NCBI GenBank assembly: GCA_947625455.1
Contig: CANQOJ010000003.1
Span: 1-36,453 of the forward strand
Length of the DNA: 36,453 bases
Direction: 5' to 3'
Origin: an uncultured Clostridia bacterium
Lineage (GTDB): Bacteria; Bacillota; Clostridia; Oscillospirales; Ruminococcaceae
Under the pieces are notes generated by a model, which saw only the letters and a list, made by a program, of their open reading frames with translations, was not told where the DNA came from and ran no database searches. The position numbers and the translations under genes are program-made. Below, one piece after another: positions 1 through 8,188 of the stretch (positions are counted from its first letter, which is position 1; every line of letters starts with the position of its first letter).

Positions 1-411
1 GCGGGGTTTGAAGTCGGCGCTGACGATTATATAGGAAAACCGTTTCGTCCGAGGGAACTTGTCGCGCGCATAAAAAACGCAGTCCGCAAGCACGCAAGTT
101 CTCCTCAGCTCTTAAAATGCGCGAATGTCGTTATTGATACATCAAGAGGAGTGGTTACCAAAAACGGGAATGAAATTTTCCTGTCGGCGCTTGAATATCG
201 TCTGCTTATGCTGTTTTTTCTCAACAAGAATATTCTGCTGTCAAGAGACAGGATAATGGACGAACTCTGGACGGTTGCGGGGGAATTTGTCGGCGACAAC
301 ACGCTGAATGTCTACATAAAACGCCTGAGGGATAAAATTGAGGACGATCCCGCAAATCCCGCTGTGCTTAAAACAATACGCGGAATGGGTTATAAGGCGG
401 TGGACGAATGA
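1..411 (+). CDS. OmpR-family response regulator, 5'-truncated by window edge (VanR-like)
   Basis: Open in frame from base 1: AGFEVGADDYIGKPFRPRELVARI (receiver-domain end with conserved Lys) then winged-helix ...NTLNVYIKRLRDKIE...IRGMGYKAVDE; overlaps the next histidine kinase by 4 nt. Confidence 0.93.
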   Translation, partial: AGFEVGADDYIGKPFRPRELVARIKNAVRKHASSPQLLKCANVVIDTSRGVVTKNGNEIFLSALEYRLLMLFFLNKNILLSRDRIMDELWTVAGEFVGDNTLNVYIKRLRDKIEDDPANPAVLKTIRGMGYKAVDE

Positions 412-1418
412 ACAAGATAAATACCGATACAAAAATACTGCTTACTGTGCAGTTGTGCGCTTTTGCGGCGGGATTTGTTGTTTGCTTTATTATAAGCCCG
501 AAATCGGCAGTTGTGCTTTCGGTGTTTGCGGCAATATGCGTTATATCCGAAATTATTGTATTGTTAAAGCGCAGGAAAAAGCTTTCAAGACTGTGCGACG
601 AGGTAGACAAAATTCTGCACGGGATTGAAACCGTTTCATTTGAAGAATTTAAGGAGGGCGAACTTGCGGTTTTGTCCTCTGAACTTCATAAAATGACCAT
701 TAAATTAAGAGAGCAGAATTTCGCGCTTAAAAAGGAAAAACAGTTTCTGAAAGAAAACCTTGAGGACATTTCACACCAAATCAGAACTCCGCTTACAACC
801 GTTCTTGTTATACTCGGAATGTTAAGGCAGGAAATCTCTGAAAAAGAACGCACCGAACACATCTCCGAAATGTTTACTCTGCTGTCAAAAATGCAGTGGC
901 TTCTGGAAACCTTACTCAACATCTCCCGCCTTGACGCAGGGGCGGTGACGCTAAGATATGAAACCGTCAAGGCAACGGACATCATTGACTCCGCGCTGTA
1001 TCCTCTGCTTATTCCGATTGAACTTAAAAACATCACGTTATATAAAAGCGCGGCAGATGACTTAAAGCTTAATGCTGACAGGCAGTATATCACCGAAGCG
1101 CTTGAAAATATCCTTAAAAACTGCGTTGAACACACTCCCGAAAACGGTGAAATACGGATTTCCGCAGAGGAAAACAACATCTATACTCAAATCACCGTTG
1201 CCGATACCGGCGCGGGCATTCCCGAAGAAGAACTTTCGCGAGTGTTTGAAAGATTTTACCGTGGGAAAGGCTTTTCAAGCAAGGGGTACGGGATAGGACT
1301 GGCGTTTGCGAAGAAAGCTGTCGTAATGCAGAATGGGACGCTTTCCGTTAAAAATGCGCGTGAAAAGGGCGCGGTTTTTGAGATGAGGATATATAAGTCT
1401 CAACTGAAGTCGGAATAA
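408..1418 (+). CDS. Sensor histidine kinase (VanS-like), two adjacent TM helices with a very short loop (intramembrane-sensing type)
   Basis: H-box EDISHQIRTPLT, N-box ENILKNCVEHTPENG, G-boxes DTGAGIP / GYGIGLAFA; TM pair separated by only SPKS. Confidence 0.93.
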   Translation: MNKINTDTKILLTVQLCAFAAGFVVCFIISPKSAVVLSVFAAICVISEIIVLLKRRKKLSRLCDEVDKILHGIETVSFEEFKEGELAVLSSELHKMTIKLREQNFALKKEKQFLKENLEDISHQIRTPLTTVLVILGMLRQEISEKERTEHISEMFTLLSKMQWLLETLLNISRLDAGAVTLRYETVKATDIIDSALYPLLIPIELKNITLYKSAADDLKLNADRQYITEALENILKNCVEHTPENGEIRISAEENNIYTQITVADTGAGIPEEELSRVFERFYRGKGFSSKGYGIGLAFAKKAVVMQNGTLSVKNAREKGAVFEMRIYKSQLKSE

Positions 1419-1419
1419 A

Positions 1420-1447
1420 TGTAAGAAAATTGTAAGTATTTCGTAAT
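1420..1447 (+). promoter_or_regulatory. Tandem OmpR-type direct repeats (TGTAAG, TGTAAG, CGTAAT) at 11-bp period upstream of vanY-like gene
   Basis: TGTAAG at 1420 and 1431, CGTAAT at 1442; exact 11-bp spacing. Confidence 0.65.
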
Positions 1448-1476
1448 AAAAAACGAATAAAATCTTCTCCGTGAAA

Positions 1477-1485
1477 TGTTATAAT
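1477..1485 (+). promoter_or_regulatory. Extended -10 element TGtTATAAT for the VanY-like gene
   Basis: TG at 1477-1478, TATAAT at 1480-1485, activator-like repeats just upstream of the -35 position. Confidence 0.65.
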
Positions 1486-1518
1486 CAATCTGATAAAAAC
1501 ATTTGACGGAGAAGAACA

Positions 1519-2199
1519 ATGAAAAAATTCAAGAGAGTACTATTCGTAACCCTTATAATTCTGGGCATATTCATAGTTTTATTTGCGTCCGCGTCTATTT
1601 ACCTTGAATATACCCTCTCACAGCCATGCGGAGAACAGGCAATTCTTTCCGAGTGGAATTTGATACTTGTAAACAACCATTACCACATACCCAAAGGTTA
1701 TGACGTAAAACTTATGGAACTTTCAAACGGGCAGAAAATTGACGAGAGGATTTATCCCGAATTGCAGGAAATGTTTGACGATATGCGAAGCGAGGGCGTT
1801 TATCCGTTTGTAAGAGAGGGCTACCGCACAGCTGACGAGCAAAAGGCGATACTGCGCGAATTTATCGGCGACTATATGGACCAAGGCTACAGCTTGACAA
1901 AAGCTTATGAACTCACGAGAAAAGCCGCCGCGGCTGTCGGAAACAGCGAGCATCAGCTGGGCATTGCCGTAGATATAAACGCCGACCTGGACAAATGCGA
2001 AGCATGGGATGTTTACAACTGGCTTGACGCAAACGCCTGGAAATACGGCTTTATACTGCGCTATCCTCCCGACAAAACCGATATAACCGAAACAAACTAC
2101 GAGCCTTGGCATTACCGCTATGTCGGCAAAGAAGCCGCGGAGGAAATACATTCGCGAGGGGTATGCCTTGAAGAATATCTCAACTTATCTGCTGCCTGA
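1519..2199 (+). CDS. M15B-family D-alanyl-D-alanine carboxypeptidase (VanY-like), membrane anchored
   Basis: N-terminal TM segment; SEHQLGIAVDI and EPWHYRYVG zinc-peptidase motifs; RBS GGAGAAG 4 nt before ATG. Confidence 0.92.
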   Translation: MKKFKRVLFVTLIILGIFIVLFASASIYLEYTLSQPCGEQAILSEWNLILVNNHYHIPKGYDVKLMELSNGQKIDERIYPELQEMFDDMRSEGVYPFVREGYRTADEQKAILREFIGDYMDQGYSLTKAYELTRKAAAAVGNSEHQLGIAVDINADLDKCEAWDVYNWLDANAWKYGFILRYPPDKTDITETNYEPWHYRYVGKEAAEEIHSRGVCLEEYLNLSAA

Positions 2200-2229
2200 A
2201 ATTTGACTTTTATACAGTCTTAATTTATC

Positions 2230-2258
2230 TTGACATATCATATTTTTCCTGCTACAAT
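2230..2258 (+). promoter_or_regulatory. Sigma-A promoter TTGACA-17 bp-TACAAT for HAD gene
   Basis: -35 TTGACA 2230-2235, -10 TACAAT 2253-2258, spacer 17 bp. Confidence 0.8.
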
Positions 2259-2277
2259 TAAAGCAGGGGGAATTATT

Positions 2278-3018
2278 ATGACCGAAAATTATCTGATATT
2301 CACCGACCTTGACGGCACGATTATCCGCTCGGCTAAAAACCGCTCTGAAACGGACGTTGTTGTTGAAAGGAAAAACGGAGAGGCAATAACCTGCGTTTCG
2401 GAATTTGCCTTGGGAAAGCTTGCGGGTTTAAAAAACGTTGTTCCCGTTACAACGAGGAGCATTGAACAATATCTGCGCATTGAAATTCCCGATTTCAAGC
2501 CGAAATACGCTATATGTTCAAACGGCGGGAATTTGCTTATAAACGGCGAAATCTGCGGGGAATGGCACAAGTTTTCCGAAACCGAATTTGAAAAGTGCAA
2601 AAGCGAAATGGAAAACTGCCGGAAGATATTTGAAAACGATATTAACCGCAGTTTTGAAATAAGGCTTGTGGACGGGCTTTTTCTGTTTACAAAAAGCCGC
2701 TGCGTTTCAGAAACTCTGAAAAACGCAGGCGGCTTTGAAAATCTTAACTGCTTTTCCGTGGGAGAAAAAGTTTACGCATTCCCGAAAGTTTTGAACAAGG
2801 GAGACGCAGTGAAGCGTTTTATTGAACGCGAAAACTTTAACGGCAAAATCATCTGCGCGGGCGACAGCCTGCCCGATATTCCCATGCTGAATATTGCCGA
2901 TACGGCGATTTTTCCAAACGAACTTTTTGGAGTTACGGCAAAAGAAAAGCTTTGCGCGCCGAGAGAGAATTTCTGTGATTTTACCGCCGAGATGTTCAGC
3001 TGTCAGCAAGGTTTTTGA
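2278..3018 (+). CDS. HAD-superfamily hydrolase (sucrose-phosphatase-like), associated with the Ter biosynthetic cluster
   Basis: FTDLDGTII motif, GDSLPDIPML; RBS AGGGGGA before ATG at 2278; the track's TTG start at 2230 is inside the -35 box. Confidence 0.85.
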   Translation: MTENYLIFTDLDGTIIRSAKNRSETDVVVERKNGEAITCVSEFALGKLAGLKNVVPVTTRSIEQYLRIEIPDFKPKYAICSNGGNLLINGEICGEWHKFSETEFEKCKSEMENCRKIFENDINRSFEIRLVDGLFLFTKSRCVSETLKNAGGFENLNCFSVGEKVYAFPKVLNKGDAVKRFIERENFNGKIICAGDSLPDIPMLNIADTAIFPNELFGVTAKEKLCAPRENFCDFTAEMFSCQQGF

Positions 3019-4093
3019 TAATCCCGCAGGCTTTGTAGTTTTTCAGCGGGTATTCCATAACCTCAACGCCCTTTTCCTTTGCAAGCTGATATAAATGCGC
3101 TAAATGCTCGTTGTCCGAGAGGCTGTGAACGAGGATTTTCCAGGGCATTCTCCTTAAAAGCACCCTTGTTGCTTCGCCTATACTCGGCTTTATAAGGTTG
3201 ATATCATTAACGCCGAATTTCTCCGCAATCTCTCTGACTTCTTCAAGTCCTCCGCGCATATTTCCCGAACTTTTTTCAAATACGGGCAATGGTCGTTTAT
3301 AATCAAACTTGCTTTCAACGGCGTTTATAAACTCATATGTCCTGTCTTTATCGGACAATTCTTTATAAAACGCCGCACCGTGAAAATCATCTTCGCCGAT
3401 TATGTCGTTGCGCAGAAACGTCCTGCTTAAAAGTCCCGAAACAGTTGAATTAAGCAGTGAACTCGCAATCAGAAAATCATCATGCGTACCGCATTTCTCC
3501 GCCATGTACGCAGGATCTGACAGCACCGCAAGTCCCGCGTTTAATTCGGGATAATCAAACATTGCGTTTTTGAGTTCGCGCTGTATTGCGCCTTTCCCCG
3601 TCCAGCCGTCAACAAACTGTATTGATGTGGGGGAATGGCGTTTTAAGATGAAATTCAGCGCGTTTTTGTCAATGCCTTTCCCGCGGATAATTGAAATTGT
3701 GTAGTGAACGACGTCAGCGTTAAATCTGCCCTTTAAATAGCGTTTAAGCAGTACGCCCACAGATGTTCCCGCGCGGGCAAGAGAAACCAGCACAGCATCT
3801 TTGCCCTTGTCCCGATATATTCTCATAGCGCAGTCAGCTACTGCGTCCGCCGTTATCTGCGAATATAAAGCAAGCGACTTTTCATAAATTCTTAAATACT
3901 CCTCTGTCGGTTCATATTCAAGCGGTAACATCTCCGAATAATGCACTCCGCTTTGTATAAGCTTTTCGCGTTCTTCCGAGCATAAAGGTTTGACAAGTCC
4001 CGTTATGTCCTTTAAAAGTATAACTACATCATCTTCAAGATAAGTTCCAAAAATTTCAACCCACTCCCAGAAAATAAATATGTTTACACCCAA
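2996..4093 (-). CDS. StiP/PRTase_1-family protein with C-terminal PELOTA-type domain (Ter biosynthetic cluster)
   Basis: SLARAGTSVGVLLKRYL ... IQFVDGWTGKGAI (PRPP-loop-like) ... KILVHSLSDNEHLAHLYQLAKEKGVEVMEYPLKNYKACGIIK. Confidence 0.82.
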   Translation of the reverse strand: MGVNIFIFWEWVEIFGTYLEDDVVILLKDITGLVKPLCSEEREKLIQSGVHYSEMLPLEYEPTEEYLRIYEKSLALYSQITADAVADCAMRIYRDKGKDAVLVSLARAGTSVGVLLKRYLKGRFNADVVHYTISIIRGKGIDKNALNFILKRHSPTSIQFVDGWTGKGAIQRELKNAMFDYPELNAGLAVLSDPAYMAEKCGTHDDFLIASSLLNSTVSGLLSRTFLRNDIIGEDDFHGAAFYKELSDKDRTYEFINAVESKFDYKRPLPVFEKSSGNMRGGLEEVREIAEKFGVNDINLIKPSIGEATRVLLRRMPWKILVHSLSDNEHLAHLYQLAKEKGVEVMEYPLKNYKACGIIKNLADS

Positions 4094-5156
4094 CCTGCCT
4101 TAACACCCTGCACAAATCGTTCAGTCCGTCCGTGAAATCACTGTTGCTGTCGGATACCACAACGGCGTAATCATGGGGTTTCAGGTTATATATAAACGTT
4201 TCGCGGGTGCTGTCGTAAAAACTTCTTAATTTATAACCGCTGTTTATGGGGTAATCATGCGCGTTGTTTATTCCGATAGGGCTTCTTGTCGTTGAATGGC
4301 AGAGGACGTTCATTCCCTTTTCTTCAAGAATTTCGCCAAGTATAACCGCGGGATACATACACTCTTCAGTGCCTAAAACCAGAATATCTGCGCCTTTCGG
4401 AAAACTTAAAATGTTCTCTGTAATTCTGCGCACTTCGCGTTTGTAATCGCCGATTTTTACGCCCATTCTTGCGTTCGGTATTTTTTCACCGCATTCAATG
4501 ACTTCATATTCGGCGGGCTTTTCATATTCAACGGTTTCCGCGGGTGTTACCCGTATATCCTCAACCGCTTTTTCATAATCGCCAAACGGCAGTTTTAAAA
4601 GGCACTCGGTTTTTATCCCCGCATCGGAAAGCCGTTTTTCGTTTTCCTCGGAAACGCGGTTTATGACTGAAGCGGCGATAAACTCTTTTCCTGTTGCATT
4701 CGGAAATTCCGCTTTTAATTGTTCGGCAATATTTATAAGCGTTTTCCCCGTTGATATTTCATCATCAATGAAGATTATCTGAGGGGTTTTCGAGATAAAC
4801 TCACCGAGGTTTTCGGAATACAATTTTTGTTCAACTGCGTGGCTGTGTTCTTCGGAAAAATAAACAAAGTTACCCTTGAAATCCTCGCGCGTTGTATGAA
4901 TATAAACGCAGTCATCGGGAAAACATTCCGAAACCCCCGCGCCTATTGCGGTAGCGGTTTCGGCAAAGCCTATCACAAGCCTTGCAGATGGGTATTTACG
5001 AAACAGCTTTTCACCTAAAGTCCTCATCATTTCCAGAGATGTTTTTGGACTTACGGGGATATGCTTCGCCTGCAGAGGATTTACAAGAAGATAACTGCGC
5101 TTGGTATTATTCAAGCGCTTTGCTGTTTTCAAAAGTTCGTCTGACGTGTAGTTCAT
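4056..5156 (-). CDS. PRTase_2-family phosphoribosyltransferase with TRSP domain (Ter biosynthetic cluster)
   Basis: IIFIDDEISTGKTL PRPP loop; literal TRSP motif HSTTRSPIG in the C-terminal half. Confidence 0.87.
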   Translation of the reverse strand: MNYTSDELLKTAKRLNNTKRSYLLVNPLQAKHIPVSPKTSLEMMRTLGEKLFRKYPSARLVIGFAETATAIGAGVSECFPDDCVYIHTTREDFKGNFVYFSEEHSHAVEQKLYSENLGEFISKTPQIIFIDDEISTGKTLINIAEQLKAEFPNATGKEFIAASVINRVSEENEKRLSDAGIKTECLLKLPFGDYEKAVEDIRVTPAETVEYEKPAEYEVIECGEKIPNARMGVKIGDYKREVRRITENILSFPKGADILVLGTEECMYPAVILGEILEEKGMNVLCHSTTRSPIGINNAHDYPINSGYKLRSFYDSTRETFIYNLKPHDYAVVVSDSNSDFTDGLNDLCRVLRQVGCKHIYFLGVG

Positions 5157-6166
5157 TGATGTTCACCTAAAACCAACGGAGTTTCAAGATTTACGACCGT
5201 AGGTATATTGCCTTTTGGATATTCCCACGGCAGTTCATTTCCCAGAAGCCTGTTTAATGCGATTTGCGGGATATTTATTCCTGTTGAGGCGCACGAAAGC
5301 TGAAGCCCGCCCGACATACGCGGGTTGATTTCAAGAAGATACGGTCTGCCGTTTTCAAATTTAAGCTGAATATTAAGCGGCGTTTCAAGTTTTATTTCGT
5401 CAAGTATTCTTTGACAAAGCTTCATTATTTCGCCGTCAAATTTAACGTTTGAATATCTCCCGTTTTTAAATCTCGGAAGAATAATATCGCCCCGCGCTGT
5501 TCTAAGGCAGTCCGAGCTAATTTCCCCGCCGCTCAGATACGGCATAAGCAAAACGGGCGTTTCAAAATCATACTGCCGCATTATTTTAACAGCGGTTTCA
5601 TATGACACTTTCATACCCGGCGCATTTAAAAGCGCTGACAGCTTATCGACATTTTCGTCAATAACGCGAAAACTTCTTGCACCCTCGTCGGTTTCAAGCT
5701 TGTAGCAAACGCGCCCGCAATTGCTTTTAAGTTCACTGTAAGCATCTTCAAATTCCGCTGCCGAATGTGCAGTCAGCGTTTTCGGCACTATTTCGGGGAT
5801 TTTTTTGCTGAAAAACTCGTAGGTTTTCGTTTTGCTGTCCAGTGTTCTAAGCATTTTTGAATTTCTGCTGACAAGCACCTTTGTCCCTGTCCCGTCAAAC
5901 CTTTCAATATTCTCCGCAACAGCTACAAGATTTCTCCTCGGCACAAAAACGTCAATTTTATGAACTCTGCAAAATTCAACGCAAAAATCAACGTATTCGC
6001 TTTCGCTTACATTTTCGGGTTCGGTATAGCGTTCATTACAGGCTTTAAGATAAGCCATATTTGAGTTAGTCGCAGAACCTATAAATTCATACTCTGCGCT
6101 TTCACCGCGCATAAGCCCTATAAGATGATAAGCGGTACTGAACCAGTGATTGAACCAGATACGCAT
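5153..6166 (-). CDS. ATP-grasp family protein (Ter biosynthetic cluster)
   Basis: VCYKLETDEGARSF, LLMPYLSGGEISSDCL, RPYLLEINPRMSGG ATP-grasp signatures; 4-nt overlap with next gene. Confidence 0.88.
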   Translation of the reverse strand: MRIWFNHWFSTAYHLIGLMRGESAEYEFIGSATNSNMAYLKACNERYTEPENVSESEYVDFCVEFCRVHKIDVFVPRRNLVAVAENIERFDGTGTKVLVSRNSKMLRTLDSKTKTYEFFSKKIPEIVPKTLTAHSAAEFEDAYSELKSNCGRVCYKLETDEGARSFRVIDENVDKLSALLNAPGMKVSYETAVKIMRQYDFETPVLLMPYLSGGEISSDCLRTARGDIILPRFKNGRYSNVKFDGEIMKLCQRILDEIKLETPLNIQLKFENGRPYLLEINPRMSGGLQLSCASTGINIPQIALNRLLGNELPWEYPKGNIPTVVNLETPLVLGEHQ

Positions 6167-6173
6167 TTTAACT

Positions 6174-7169
6174 TCAAATCCTCTTTATTTCCGAAGAAAC
6201 TTCCTCTTGTATTCCGTAAACCTGCGCCAGCTTTAAAACTCTCTGTGCCCATTTTCCGTGGCATTTTACCTCGTTCATTCTGCTGCTGTCCGCGCTTTTC
6301 GCAACACCGCTGTTTTCATCATTCCACGAGAGTATGTTTTTAGCGTCCTCGTAGTCCGAACGAAGCGGTTTCATGGCGTTGAAGATTATAGGCAACTGCG
6401 AGGGGTGTACGGCGGTTTTGCCGATAAAGCCGTTGAGTTTGTCAAGTTCAAGTTCTTTCCTGAGTCCCCTTGCCCAAGCGTCATTGACGTCATCTCCGAA
6501 ATACTCCCACACCGCCGCCGAAACCGCATAATCCGAACCGAAAACGTTGATTATGTCCGAAAGAATATCCCTTATAACGCCTATGTCGTAGATAGTCTGA
6601 GAAGAATTTCTGCGAAGTCCGTAGAGGTTACTGAAATCATTCCCGCCTACTCTTACGTTAAGTACAAACGGCTTTATATCGTCAAGTACTGCCTTTATCC
6701 CGCAAAGCGATGAAGTTCTGTTTGAAATATCAGCCGCGGTTTTGCTTTCAATTATCGGCATTATATAAAGCCGATTTTCTCTGCCGCTATTTAAATCGGT
6801 GATGATTTGCGCATATTCTTCGGCATTTGAACCGTCGAATTTCGGCAGAATATACCCCGTCAATACCCGCTCTTTTTCGCCTAAAAGGCTGTGAATATGC
6901 AGAAGATGACGAGGCGTTCTTATCCTCACAAATACAAGCGGCAGTTTTCCCTCGTCAATCTCCGAAAGCTGTGCAACCGTGTTCACAAGGCACCTTTCCG
7001 CATACTCAAGCGCCCCGTCAAGCACGGTATCTTCTAAACACAGCGCCATTGACGTAAGGCACTTAAAACAGCCGTTTTTAATTTTCTCCGCAACTTGCGT
7101 ATTTACCGCAGGGGTATACAAAAGCCCTCCGACTTTATACGGCAAAAGGCTGTCGTCTGCTAAATTCAT
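6174..7169 (-). CDS. HpcH/HpaI aldolase / citrate-lyase-like protein (Ter biosynthetic cluster)
   Basis: LCLEDTV, PLVFVRIRTPRHL, IGKTAVHPSQLPII (CitE-like). Confidence 0.87.
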   Translation of the reverse strand: MNLADDSLLPYKVGGLLYTPAVNTQVAEKIKNGCFKCLTSMALCLEDTVLDGALEYAERCLVNTVAQLSEIDEGKLPLVFVRIRTPRHLLHIHSLLGEKERVLTGYILPKFDGSNAEEYAQIITDLNSGRENRLYIMPIIESKTAADISNRTSSLCGIKAVLDDIKPFVLNVRVGGNDFSNLYGLRRNSSQTIYDIGVIRDILSDIINVFGSDYAVSAAVWEYFGDDVNDAWARGLRKELELDKLNGFIGKTAVHPSQLPIIFNAMKPLRSDYEDAKNILSWNDENSGVAKSADSSRMNEVKCHGKWAQRVLKLAQVYGIQEEVSSEIKRI

Positions 7170-7180
7170 TTACGCTCCCT

Positions 7181-7229
7181 AAAAAAACAAAAACAGTAAG
7201 AGCCTACAAAACCACTCATAGGCTCTTAC
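7181..7229 (-). terminator. Intrinsic terminator/attenuator between terD and the downstream biosynthetic genes
   Basis: Minus strand: perfect 11-bp stem GTAAGAGCCTA/TAGGCTCTTAC (7219-7229 with 7196-7206), followed by TTTTTGTTTTTTT. Confidence 0.82.
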
Positions 7230-7243
7230 TTCATAAATTCCGA

Positions 7244-7822
7244 TTAAACGTTTACGCCGTAATTCATGCAAAGTTCTTTAAGTCCGCCCGCAAAACCGCT
7301 TCCTATGGCGTTGAACTTCCATTCGCCGTTGTGTCTGTAAAGCTCTGCGAAAACAATCGCTGTTTCTATTGAGAAATCCTCACACAGGTCATAGCGCACA
7401 AGCTCTGTGTTATTCGCCTGGTCAACAATGCGAATAAAAGCGTTTTCTACCTGCCCGAAATTCTGCGCGCGGTTTTCACAATCGTAGATTGTTACCGTAA
7501 AGGCAATTTTCTCAACATCTGCGGGAATTTTCGTCAAATCAACGACAATCTGCTCGTCGTCGCCCTCTCCCTCGCCCGTCAGGTTGTCGCCCATATGCTC
7601 AACCCCTCCGCAGGCATGCTTTAAATTTCCGTAGAAAACAAAATCTCCGTCGCTCTTGACTTTGCCGTTTGAGCCGAGTAAAAACGCCTCAGTATCAAGG
7701 TCAAACGCCGAGCCTCCCGAATATTTGTTTACGTCCCAGCCAAGCCCCACAACAAGCTTTGAAAGTCCGGGATTGCCTTTTGTAAGGTCTACTTTTTGTC
7801 CTTTAACCAAACTAACTGCCAT
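7244..7822 (-). CDS. terD: TerD-family stress protein
   Basis: [32 protein letters not shown]...[18 protein letters not shown] 7831-7836 favours the ATG at 7822 over the track start 7846. Confidence 0.93.
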   Translation of the reverse strand: MAVSLVKGQKVDLTKGNPGLSKLVVGLGWDVNKYSGGSAFDLDTEAFLLGSNGKVKSDGDFVFYGNLKHACGGVEHMGDNLTGEGEGDDEQIVVDLTKIPADVEKIAFTVTIYDCENRAQNFGQVENAFIRIVDQANNTELVRYDLCEDFSIETAIVFAELYRHNGEWKFNAIGSGFAGGLKELCMNYGVNV

Positions 7823-7873
7823 TTTATTTTTCCTCCATATTTTCATGACGGTTTAATCCGCATTTCTATGTTG

Positions 7874-7902
7874 ATTTTACCATAAAATTCCCGCAAAATC
7901 AA
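7874..7902 (-). promoter_or_regulatory. Candidate promoter of terD operon, TTGATT-17 bp-TAAAAT
   Basis: Minus strand -35 at 7902-7897, -10 at 7879-7874. Confidence 0.6.
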
Positions 7903-8096
7903 GTGTCAAATATGGTTTTTTACCAAATTTAATGACGAAAGGTTTTCTTTTTGTCTGTTTTCACAATAAACGCCGCTTAATTTTGGAGAATATGACAAAC
8001 ATCTCCTGCCTTTTCAAATTTTGTATAAAATTGTTACAGGGAATCTATACATTATGTATAAAATCAACACGATGCAATAAAAATTTTTATAAATAC

Positions 8097-8125
8097 TTGA
8101 CAAAATTTAAAAGATATGTTAAAAT
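8097..8125 (+). promoter_or_regulatory. Sigma-A promoter TTGACA-17 bp-TAAAAT upstream of MCP gene
   Basis: TTGACA 8097-8102, TAAAAT 8120-8125. Confidence 0.7.
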
Positions 8126-8188
8126 TTAATTGATAAATTTATATCTAATATTTTTTCAGTCTATTTTCAGGTTGGAGGAAAACAGGTT

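Noticed and set aside
1-2199. Vancomycin resistance operon
   Set aside because: Only VanR/VanS/VanY-like genes are present; no VanA/B/G-type ligase, VanH or VanX is visible, so resistance cannot be claimed.
2230-2277. N-terminal extension of the HAD ORF from a TTG at 2230
   Set aside because: The TTG is the first part of a TTGACA -35 box and a good RBS precedes the ATG at 2278.
2996-4093. Literal 'cysteine protease' function for the StiP-like protein
   Set aside because: No convincing Cys-His protease motif was seen; VDGWTGKG resembles a PRPP loop, so a PRTase-like call is preferred.
6258-6713. 151-aa plus-strand ORF and similar shadow ORFs (e.g. 22863-23339, 34059-34520, 28201-28857)
   Set aside because: Complementary to well-supported coding genes with clear family motifs.
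7923-8096. Riboswitch or structured leader upstream of the MCP gene
   Set aside because: Sequence is simply AT-rich with no recognisable conserved aptamer core; only the promoter is supported.
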